NCBI GenBank assembly: GCA_963786225.1
Contig: CAWAYQ010000027.1
Location: 22,032-86,031, forward strand
Direction of reading: 5' to 3'
Length of the DNA stretch: 64,000 nt
Source of the DNA: Flaviflagellibacter sp963786225
GTDB taxonomy: Bacteria; Pseudomonadota; Alphaproteobacteria; Rhizobiales; Methylopilaceae
Shown here: positions 45,121 through 52,441 of the stretch, piece after piece
Layout of the letters: every line of letters begins with the position of its first letter
How positions within the stretch are numbered: position 1 is the first letter of the stretch
Notes under the pieces: model-generated
Told to the model about the DNA's origin: nothing
What the model saw: only the letters and a program-made list of their open reading frames with translations
The model's database searches: none
Translations under genes and position numbers: made by a program

Positions 45121-45799
45121 GTGTCGGAACAAGACATCATTTCCCGACGCAGCCTGCATGGCGAGCTCGTCGATCTCCTCTACGACATGGTGCTCGACGG
45201 CGAATTGCGGCCCGGCGACAAGATCAACGAACAGGCGTTGTGCGCACGCTTCGGCGTGTCGCGCACGCCGCTCCGGGAGGCGCTGAAGGTTCTGGCCTCG
45301 GGCGGGCTCATCATTCTGGCGCCGAACCGCGGCGCCAAGGTCGCCCGGATCAGCCGCGAGGAGATCGACCAGCTGTTTCCCATCATGGGGGCGCTGGAGG
45401 GCTTGGCCGGGGAGCTTGCCTGCGCCCGCATCACGGATGCGGAGGTGGCGCGGATCCGCAAGAACTCACGACCAGATGGTGCGCCATTACGACAAGCGCG
45501 AGCTTGGGCCTTTCCTCAAGCTCAACCGGGCGATCCACGAGGCGATCTTCGCCGCCGCCGGCAATGCCGAGCTGACGCAGCTCTACCACACGGTCATGGT
45601 GCGTACGCATGCGGTGCGATTTACCGCCAAGAAGTCGCCGTCGCGTTGGGGCGAGGCTGTGGAAGACCATATCCAGATGATGGACGCGCTGGACAAACGC
45701 GACGGCAAGAGGATGGCCGCCCTGCTCAAGGACCATCTCCGCCACAAGGCCGCCATGGTCCACGAATCCCTCACCGAAGCCTCGACCGCGGCCGAGTAG
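45121..45799 (+). pseudogene. GntR-FCD regulator, frameshifted
   Basis: Two frames join into one normal 226-codon GntR-FCD protein. The first frame, from GTG 45121 (GGGAGAAG upstream), carries the winged helix INEQALCARFGVSRTPLREA and ends around RIRKN. The second frame resumes with HDQMVRHYDKRELGPFLKLN and ends EASTAAE at 45799. A +1 shift near 45464-45470 separates them, so the product as written lacks the FCD ligand-binding domain. It lies right after sgaA and is the best candidate to read the three palindromes. It may be a true loss of effector sensing or an assembly indel. Confidence 0.85.
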
Positions 45800-45903
45800 A
45801 GTGCCGCCACGCGCGATCCGACTGCCAACCAGTTCGACTGGATGGTCACGATGCGCGGCTTCGTTGAAGATGTCTGGCCTGTCGATGCACACGGCTGCCT
45901 GAC

Positions 45904-47121
45904 ATGACCTCGGGCAAAGGCCGGATGTTCATCCTCGTCAGCGGCCGCTGGGACGCCGAGATTTCAGTGGTCGATCTCGAGGCGGCCTTGTTGCCGTCCG
46001 CGCGAGGTACGGACGCGGCGGTCAGAAGCCGCCCTCGCGTCACGCCCGATGTCGCGACGGCCACGCAGACCATTGCCGCCTGCGGCCTGCCGGTGAACAT
46101 ACTGGCGGCGCCCGATCTCGGCCGTATCTTCGTCGTCAACCACGGCGGCAATGCCGGCCCGGAAACGACGGCACAGATGCCGCACGGACATCGCGGCGCG
46201 GTCGCCGTTCTCGATGCGGAAAAGGCGGTTGATCCGGAGAATGACGGCAATCTCGGGGCCCTCGTCCAGCTTTTCGATTCGGGAGGCGGCGGACCTGTCG
46301 GATGTGCGCGCACGCCGGACGGCCGCCATCTGCTCGTGACGTCGGCCGAGGGCGAAGGCTCCGAGGACGGCGGCTACCGCATCAATGTTTTCTCGATGCC
46401 GGACGGCCGGTTTGAGCACAGCTATGCCTTGCGCCATGAGGGCCGGCCGAGCTCGCGGCCGTCGCCGGATGACGGGTTTGGCGGATTTCCGAACCCGAAC
46501 GGCATTGCGGTGACGGGCGCTCATGGCGGCCTTGTTTTTACGGCAAATGGCGGCACCAACGATGTTTCCGTGGTGCGACTTCAGGCCCTTCTGAGTGGAG
46601 AACCGGGTGCGGAGGTGGCGCGCATCGCATTGCCCTCCGGTGGGTTCGGATTGGCGCTCAATGCGGACGGCACGCTGCTCGCGGTCGCCAATCGCGAGAG
46701 CGCAAGGACCGGTCTTGAAGGCAACACGGTTTCGATCATCGACACCGGTGCAGCGGTAAGCGTCGCGACCGTTCTGACCGGGACCGACGACCCGGCGGCT
46801 CCGAGCCGCCCCACGGGACTGGCCTTCTCGCCGGACGGTACTCTTCTGTTCGTAACCTGCATGCGCACGGGCACATTATCGTGCATCCATGTCGCCGACG
46901 CGCTGGCCGGCGGACGAGGCGAACGCCAGCGCGTGCAGCTCGAAGCGCCACGAGGCGTGCTCGTCACCCCCGACGGCCGCTTCGTCATCGCGGCAGGCGG
47001 ATTTCGCGGAGAACCGCGCAGCGGCCTGCTCTGGATATTGGACGCAAATACTCTGGCGGAAGTGGGCCGTGTTTCGGGCGTCGGAAACGAGCCCTACTTC
47101 ATCGAAGCGGTTGCGATCTAA
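45904..47121 (+). CDS. beta-propeller protein (YVTN/lactonase-like)
   Basis: A 405-residue protein made of repeated propeller blades: FILVSGRWDAEISVVDLE, GCARTPDGRHLLVTSAEG, GLALNADGTLLAVANRES, GLAFSPDGTLLFVTCMRTG, GVLVTPDGRFVIAAGG. No signal peptide is evident. The family covers 6-phosphogluconolactonase-like and other lactonases and YVTN proteins of unknown function. It sits between the GntR and TctC genes, so it may open a lactone made from the imported acid. No catalytic residues can be assigned with confidence. Confidence 0.8.
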   Translation: MTSGKGRMFILVSGRWDAEISVVDLEAALLPSARGTDAAVRSRPRVTPDVATATQTIAACGLPVNILAAPDLGRIFVVNHGGNAGPETTAQMPHGHRGAVAVLDAEKAVDPENDGNLGALVQLFDSGGGGPVGCARTPDGRHLLVTSAEGEGSEDGGYRINVFSMPDGRFEHSYALRHEGRPSSRPSPDDGFGGFPNPNGIAVTGAHGGLVFTANGGTNDVSVVRLQALLSGEPGAEVARIALPSGGFGLALNADGTLLAVANRESARTGLEGNTVSIIDTGAAVSVATVLTGTDDPAAPSRPTGLAFSPDGTLLFVTCMRTGTLSCIHVADALAGGRGERQRVQLEAPRGVLVTPDGRFVIAAGGFRGEPRSGLLWILDANTLAEVGRVSGVGNEPYFIEAVAI

Positions 47122-47187
47122 AAAGAATACGTATCTTCACCAAAACGTGAAATTGCCCATTGCATTCAACGAAAGACGAAGGCAAAC

Positions 47188-47205
47188 TGAATTCATAATG
47201 CAATA
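47188..47205. promoter_or_regulatory. AT-rich palindromic operator, site B
   Basis: TGAATT-CAT-AATGCA plus flanks lies 38 bp before the TctC start. Its reverse complement matches site A (TTGCATT ... AATTCA arms, 3-base centre). It probably controls tctCBA. Confidence 0.6.
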
Positions 47206-47242
47206 TTAGCGTCAAAAAACACGGATCAGGGGAGGAAGAATA

Positions 47243-48214
47243 ATGTCTGTTTCTCGCAGAAATTTCATGATCGGAGCGTCGGCGGCCTCGCTTGCGCTCA
47301 CGTCATCAAGCCTGAGCTTCGCCCAGGCCTGGGTACCTACGCGCGACGTTGAATTCGTCATTCCGTTCGGCGTCGGCGGCGGCTCTGACCTTCTGGCGCG
47401 CATCATCGGAAAGGTGATCGTCGAGGAAAAACTGATCCCGACGGCCCTCATGCTGAACAACCGTCCCGGCGGCGGCGGCGCGGTCGGCATCGGCTATGTC
47501 TCGGCGAGCCGCAAGAAAGACCCTCACACCATCATCCTCGTCAACGGCACGACGCAGATCACGCCGATCCTGACACCGGCCGCAAGGACGCTCAGCGAAG
47601 TGCAGCCGATCGCCAATGTGATGGTCGACGACTTCCTGTTCTTCGTGAAGGGCGACAGCAAGTACAAGACGGTCAAGGAATTCGTGACGGACGCGCAATC
47701 GAAGCCGGACAAGACCTTCAACTTCGCCACCGGCGGCACGACCGACGTCATGGGCATCACGATCTTCTCGCGCGCGATCGGCAAGGAAATCAACGCGGTC
47801 AACTTCAACAGCGGCGGCGAGGCCTTGACGGCCCTGCTCGGCGGCCATGTCGATGGCTCGATCGGCAATCCGCTCGAGTTCATGGGTCACCTGCAATCCG
47901 GTGCCGTCCGCGCGCTCGGCGTTTTCCGCGATACGCGCTTCGCGGCGTTCCCGGATGTCCCAACCATGAAGGAAAGCGGCATCAATGCGCCGAACTTCCA
48001 GATGTGGCGCGGCCTCGCAATGCCGAAAGACGTCGATCCGGCGGCTCAGGCGTACTGGCAGGGCATCATGAAGAAGGTCAATGAGTCGGCCACGATGAAG
48101 AAGTACATCGCCGACAACGTGGCGACCGAGGCTCCGATCTATGGCGCCGACTTCGTCAAATTCGTCGCGGCTCAGGAAAAGCTTTACCGCGATCTCCTCG
48201 GAAAGCCGGCGTAA
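47243..48214 (+). CDS. tripartite tricarboxylate transporter substrate-binding protein (TctC/Bug)
   Basis: A 323-residue periplasmic protein with a twin-arginine signal (SRRNFMIGASAASLALT...SFAQA, cleavage near residue 29) and the Bug fold (VEFVIPFGVGGGSDLLARII; NNRPGGGGAVGIGY). GGGGAGGAAG precedes the ATG. It delivers a carboxylate to the TctA/TctB pair encoded next. Ligand unknown; the neighbours suggest a C2-C4 hydroxy- or amino-acid derivative. Confidence 0.94.
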   Translation: MSVSRRNFMIGASAASLALTSSSLSFAQAWVPTRDVEFVIPFGVGGGSDLLARIIGKVIVEEKLIPTALMLNNRPGGGGAVGIGYVSASRKKDPHTIILVNGTTQITPILTPAARTLSEVQPIANVMVDDFLFFVKGDSKYKTVKEFVTDAQSKPDKTFNFATGGTTDVMGITIFSRAIGKEINAVNFNSGGEALTALLGGHVDGSIGNPLEFMGHLQSGAVRALGVFRDTRFAAFPDVPTMKESGINAPNFQMWRGLAMPKDVDPAAQAYWQGIMKKVNESATMKKYIADNVATEAPIYGADFVKFVAAQEKLYRDLLGKPA

Positions 48215-48219
48215 TCACT

Positions 48220-48672
48220 ATGAAAAGCTCCGCGTTGAGAGGCGATTTCCTATTCGCCGTCATGTTTGCGGTGCTCGGCCTGGTCTGGATCGTGGGGTCT
48301 TTCGACCTCCCGTTCTGGGCCGGGTTCGCACCCGACTCCGGATTCCTGCCGCTGATCTACGGAGTGCTGCTGTTCGGATTCTCCGCGGCTGTCGCGATTA
48401 TGGCGCTGATAAGTCCGGCCGATGCCTCGGAACGCGAACCGCTCAAGAAGTCGATGGAGGTTCTGCTGGCGCTCGTCGTTGCGGTCGGCGCCGTGAGCTA
48501 TCTCGGCTTCGTCGTTCCGCTCTTCGCAATGATGCTGTTCCTCTACGCCTATGTCGAGCGTCTGCCTCTGTTGCGTTCGGCGCTCGCGTCGGCGGGCACG
48601 ACGGCTGTGCTCGTATTCATTTTCGAGCATCTGCTCGATATTCCCCTGCCGCTCAGCCCCTGGGGTTTCTGA
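48220..48672 (+). CDS. tripartite tricarboxylate transporter small subunit TctB
   Basis: A 150-residue protein with four hydrophobic segments, the size and topology of TctB. FWAGFAPDSGFLPLIYGVLL near the N-terminus is typical of the family. It lies 5 bp after tctC and directly before tctA. Confidence 0.9.
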   Translation: MKSSALRGDFLFAVMFAVLGLVWIVGSFDLPFWAGFAPDSGFLPLIYGVLLFGFSAAVAIMALISPADASEREPLKKSMEVLLALVVAVGAVSYLGFVVPLFAMMLFLYAYVERLPLLRSALASAGTTAVLVFIFEHLLDIPLPLSPWGF

Positions 48673-48673
48673 T

Positions 48674-50176
48674 ATGGACTCGTTGATGGACCTCGCGGGC
48701 GGCTTCGCCACCGCACTTACACCCACCAATGTACTAATGTGCTTCCTGGGCGTGTTCCTGGGGCAGCTCGTCGGCGTGCTCCCGGGCATCGGGCCGTCCG
48801 CGGCCATCGCGCTTCTCCTGCCTCTGACCTTCGGCTCCGATCCGACCGCCTCGCTCATCATGTTTGCCGGCATTTATTACGGCGCGCAGTATGGCGGCAC
48901 GATCACCTCGGTGCTGATCAGCGTGCCGGGTGAGAGCTCGACCGTCATGACAAGCATCGACGGCTACCAGATGGCGATCAAGGGCCGGGCCGGCGCGGCA
49001 CTCGGCATGGCCGCGATCGGATCGTTCATCGCAGGAACGATTTCGGTTCTGGGACTGACCTTCCTCGCGCCACCGCTTGCGGAAGCAGCGCTTTCGTTCG
49101 GGCCGCCGGAATATTTCTCCCTGGTCGTGCTCGGTCTCGTGGCTCTCGCCGCCGTGAGCGGCGGATCGGTCGTGAAGGGGTTGGCCGCAGGTATTGCAGG
49201 TCTCGTGTTCGCCACGATCGGCATCGATCCGCAGACAGGCATCGCGCGCTTCGATTTCGGCGCGCTCTGGCTTCTCGACGGTATCGAATTCATCGTGCTG
49301 ACGGTTGCCTTGTTCGGCGTCGGCGAAGTGCTCGCAACCTGCACCACGGCTTCGGCCCGCCCCGTCGCCGAGGTCAAGAATGTGATGCCGACGCGCGAAG
49401 ACTGGCGGCGCAGCCGCATGCCGATTCTGCGCGGTTCGCTGATCGGCTTCGTCATCGGCGTGCTGCCGGGAACCGGCGCGACGATTGCGAGCTTCGTTGC
49501 CTACATCACCGAGAAGAAGGTTTCGAAGCACCCCGAGCAGTTCGGCCACGGCGCGATTGAAGGCGTTGCCGGGCCGGAGGCGTCGAACAACGCCGCCGCC
49601 GCGGGCGCCATGGTTCCGATGCTGGCTCTCGGCGTTCCCGGTTCGGGCACGACGGCGATCATCCTCGGCGCATTGATCATGTTCGGGCTGCGTCCGGGTC
49701 CGGAACTGTTCACCCAGAACTCGACGCTCGTCTGGGGTGTCATCGCCAGCATGTATATCGGCAATTTTCTCCTGCTGATCATGAACCTGCCGCTCGCCGG
49801 CCTGTTCGCGCAGCTCCTGAAGGTGCCGTACAAATGGCTGTATCCACCTATCCTCGCGGTCTGCATCGTCGGCGTGTTCTCGCAGGCGAACAGCCTTGAA
49901 GATTGCTGGCTCCTCGTCGGCTTCGGCGCGCTGGGCTGGGCCATGAAACGGTTCGATTGGCCGGCGGCGCCAATGATCCTCGGCCTCGTTCTCGGGCCGA
50001 TGTTCGAGAGCTCGCTGCGTCAGTCGCTGACCATGTCGCACGGAACGGCGGAGATATTTCTCACGCGGCCGATTTCCGCGGCTCTGATACTCGCCGCGGT
50101 TCTCTTTGTCGCGATCCCGGTGGTGGCCCACTACTTCGGCAAACGTCCGACGCCGGCTCAACTCGGGGGACTTTGA
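48674..50176 (+). CDS. tripartite tricarboxylate transporter permease TctA
   Basis: A 500-residue inner-membrane protein with about twelve helices and the paired family motifs GVLPGIGPSAAIALLLPLTF and GVLPGTGATIASFVAYITEK. It is the main channel of the TTT system with TctB and TctC. ATG 48674 follows the tctB stop by one base. Its stop overlaps the next start as TGATG, so the TIM-barrel gene is coupled to transport. Confidence 0.94.
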   Translation: MDSLMDLAGGFATALTPTNVLMCFLGVFLGQLVGVLPGIGPSAAIALLLPLTFGSDPTASLIMFAGIYYGAQYGGTITSVLISVPGESSTVMTSIDGYQMAIKGRAGAALGMAAIGSFIAGTISVLGLTFLAPPLAEAALSFGPPEYFSLVVLGLVALAAVSGGSVVKGLAAGIAGLVFATIGIDPQTGIARFDFGALWLLDGIEFIVLTVALFGVGEVLATCTTASARPVAEVKNVMPTREDWRRSRMPILRGSLIGFVIGVLPGTGATIASFVAYITEKKVSKHPEQFGHGAIEGVAGPEASNNAAAAGAMVPMLALGVPGSGTTAIILGALIMFGLRPGPELFTQNSTLVWGVIASMYIGNFLLLIMNLPLAGLFAQLLKVPYKWLYPPILAVCIVGVFSQANSLEDCWLLVGFGALGWAMKRFDWPAAPMILGLVLGPMFESSLRQSLTMSHGTAEIFLTRPISAALILAAVLFVAIPVVAHYFGKRPTPAQLGGL

Positions 50177-51024
50177 TGACCAGCATCAAAAGCCGGATCG
50201 GAATCGACCTTAACCGCAGAATTGCGCTGGAGCCCGGTCTCGACTGGGCGATCCGGAACGAGATCAAGTACCTGAACATCTGCCTGGATCCCGATCCAGA
50301 TCTGCTTGATCCGAAGAACCCCAAGCTCTCGGAGGCGCGCAAGCGCCTCCGAGACAGCGGCACCACGCTTGGCCTGCACACGCTGTCCTCGATGAACGTC
50401 GCCGAGAACTGTCCGTTTCTGTCGAAAGCAGCGGACGACTACCTCGCGGCATACATACGATCCGCAAAAGCGATCGGAGCGGGCTGGGTTATCGTGCACG
50501 GCGGCTATCACTTCACCGCCGACAAGCAGGAACGCATGGAAGTCGCGGTCGCGCGGCTGACGCGCCTCAGCAAGATCGCCGAAGACGAGGGGATGACAAT
50601 CCTGCTCGAAAACATGAATCCGGAGCCGGCCGACGCGGAAGTGAAATACCTCGTCCACGATGTCGAGGAGGCGAAATTCTATTTCGCCAATCTCACATCG
50701 CCGGCCTTGCGCTGGGCGTTCACATCCAACCACGCCCACATGCTGTCTTACGGCGTAGCGGGTTTTCTCGATCAGATGCAGGCCGCGGGCCTGGATACCG
50801 GCCGCATCGGCGAGGTTCGCCTCGCCGACAACCGCGGAAAGATCGAGGAGCATCTCTATCCAGGCACGGGGAATATGGATTTCGCCGGCCTGTTTCGAAC
50901 CCTCGAAGACCGCGGCTACACCGGTCATTACATGCAGGACTACACGACGATCGACGACATGCTGTCCGGCCGCGATATCGTCGCCGGGATCGCCGACAGG
51001 GCTCTGACGAAAATCGGCGCCTGA
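50176..51024 (+). CDS. sugar phosphate isomerase/epimerase-like TIM-barrel protein
   Basis: A 282-residue protein of the xylose-isomerase-like/AP-endonuclease-2 TIM-barrel superfamily. GWVIVHGGYHF, ILLENMNPEP and LRWAFTSNHAHML hold the His/Glu residues expected for metal binding, and GTGNMDFAGLFRTL is near the end. Coupled to tctA, it is probably an isomerase or epimerase of the imported acid or a derivative, not a DNA-repair enzyme. An intrinsic terminator follows. Confidence 0.82.
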   Translation: MTSIKSRIGIDLNRRIALEPGLDWAIRNEIKYLNICLDPDPDLLDPKNPKLSEARKRLRDSGTTLGLHTLSSMNVAENCPFLSKAADDYLAAYIRSAKAIGAGWVIVHGGYHFTADKQERMEVAVARLTRLSKIAEDEGMTILLENMNPEPADAEVKYLVHDVEEAKFYFANLTSPALRWAFTSNHAHMLSYGVAGFLDQMQAAGLDTGRIGEVRLADNRGKIEEHLYPGTGNMDFAGLFRTLEDRGYTGHYMQDYTTIDDMLSGRDIVAGIADRALTKIGA

Positions 51025-51074
51025 CGCCTCCGCCACATCTTTTTGTCTCTGACCCCCTCGGGGCAAAAAGATCA

Positions 51075-51103
51075 CCCCGCAGCCTGCCGGCTGCGGGGTT
51101 TTT
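51075..51103 (+). terminator. intrinsic terminator after the TctCBA operon
   Basis: CCCCGCAGCC (51075-51084) and GGCTGCGGGG (51089-51098) form a perfect 10-bp stem with a 4-nt loop, followed by TTTTT at 51099-51103. It ends the tctCBA/TIM-barrel transcript. Confidence 0.85.
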
Positions 51104-51188
51104 CGTGCGCCATGCACCACCGCATGCCCGCCATACCAAAAGCGCATTCCAAGCCTGTTGCCCACCTTGTCAGGCTGATTTACCGTGA

Positions 51189-51211
51189 AATTTGAATTCA
51201 TAATTCAAATT
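51189..51211. promoter_or_regulatory. AT-rich palindromic operator, site C
   Basis: AATTTGAATT-CAT-AATTCAAATT is a perfect palindrome with 10-bp arms and a 3-base centre, 53 bp before the ketopantoate-reductase-like gene. It is the strongest of the three related sites. Confidence 0.7.
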
Positions 51212-51264
51212 GGGTACCATAGGTCGCTTTTGGTGCCTTAGGGCGGAAAAACGAAGGAGAGGCA

Positions 51265-52329
51265 ATGACCTCGTACAACACCATGATCTTCGGAGCGTCC
51301 TATGGATCGCTCCTCGCCACCAAGTTGGCCATGGCCGGGCATAACGTCACTCTGGTCTGCCTGCCGAGCGAAGCCGACATCATCAACGCGGAGGGCACGC
51401 GCATCCGCTTGCCCGTACGCAACGGGTCGCAGGTCGAGATTGCCTCGCCCGATCTTCCGGGCCGGATCTCGGCCGCCACGACCTCCCAGGTCGACCCTTC
51501 GGACTTCGATCTCGTCGGCCTCGCGATGCAGGAACCGCAGTATGGCGCGCCGGGCGTTCGCGAACTGCTCGACGCGACGGCGCGTGCGAAAGTGCCGTGC
51601 ATGTCGATCATGAACATGCCGCCGCTTCCCTATCTGAAGCGCATTCCGGGCCTCGACGCGTCGAAGCTGAAGCACTGCTTCACCGATGCCAGCGTGTGGG
51701 AGAGCTTCGATCCCGCGCTGCTGACCTTGTGCAGCCCCGATCCGCAGGGCTTCCGTCCGCCCGAAGAAAAGCCGAACGTTCTGCAGGTCACGCTGCCGAC
51801 GAATTTCAAGGTCGCACGCTTCGACTCCGACGCGCATACAGCCATGCTTCGCCGCATGCAGGCCGATATCGAAGCCATCCGCTTCGAGACGAGCGATGGA
51901 CCGATCGAACTCCCGGTCAAGCTCAAGGTCCACGATTCGGTGTTCGTACCGTTGGCCAAGTGGGCCATGCTGCTCACCGGTAATTACCGCTGCGTCCAGC
52001 GCGACGAAGCCCGCGCCATTCGCGATGCCGTTCATACGGATATCGAGCAGTCGCGCGATGTCTACAGCTGGGTGCAGAAGGTCTGCGTCGGGCTCGGCGC
52101 GAGCATGGACGATATGGTGCCCTTCGAGAAATACGCAAATGCAGCGAAGGGCCTTGCCAAACCGTCATCGGCGGCGCGCGCTTTGTTCGCGGGCGCTCCC
52201 AATATCGAACGCGTCGATCTTCTCGTTCAGTCCGCGGCGACGCAGCTCGGCATGAACCATCCGGTCGTCGACGAGACGGTGGCACTGGTGAACGCGCGGC
52301 TGGAAGGCAATCGCAAGAAAGCCGCCTGA
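51265..52329 (+). CDS. ketopantoate reductase-like NAD(P)-dependent oxidoreductase
   Basis: A 354-residue protein with an N-terminal Rossmann segment (MIFGASYGSLLATKLAMAGH) and an ApbA/PanE-like C-terminal helical domain. The usual GxGxxG is altered to G-A-S-Y-G-S. It is larger than classical PanE (about 300 residues), and its position in a carboxylate regulon suggests a beta-hydroxyacid or 2-oxoacid dehydrogenase other than pantothenate synthesis. AAGGAGAGG precedes the start. A strong palindromic operator lies upstream and an intrinsic terminator downstream. Confidence 0.8.
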   Translation: MTSYNTMIFGASYGSLLATKLAMAGHNVTLVCLPSEADIINAEGTRIRLPVRNGSQVEIASPDLPGRISAATTSQVDPSDFDLVGLAMQEPQYGAPGVRELLDATARAKVPCMSIMNMPPLPYLKRIPGLDASKLKHCFTDASVWESFDPALLTLCSPDPQGFRPPEEKPNVLQVTLPTNFKVARFDSDAHTAMLRRMQADIEAIRFETSDGPIELPVKLKVHDSVFVPLAKWAMLLTGNYRCVQRDEARAIRDAVHTDIEQSRDVYSWVQKVCVGLGASMDDMVPFEKYANAAKGLAKPSSAARALFAGAPNIERVDLLVQSAATQLGMNHPVVDETVALVNARLEGNRKKAA

Positions 52330-52369
52330 TCGATCCCGCTTTTTCCCGGCCCTCTCCAGGCCGCACCTC

Positions 52370-52404
52370 GTGCCCCGGTCGCCCGCGATTCGGGGCACTT
52401 TTTT
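52370..52404 (+). terminator. intrinsic terminator or attenuator before the acyl-CoA synthetase gene
   Basis: GTGCCCCG (52370-52377) pairs with CGGGGCAC (52391-52398), followed by six T. It lies between two co-directional genes, only 37 bp before the next start codon, so downstream expression needs read-through or a promoter overlapping the hairpin. Confidence 0.75.
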
Positions 52405-52441
52405 CTTCAATCCCCATGCGCCGCGGCGCGAGGAGACTCCG

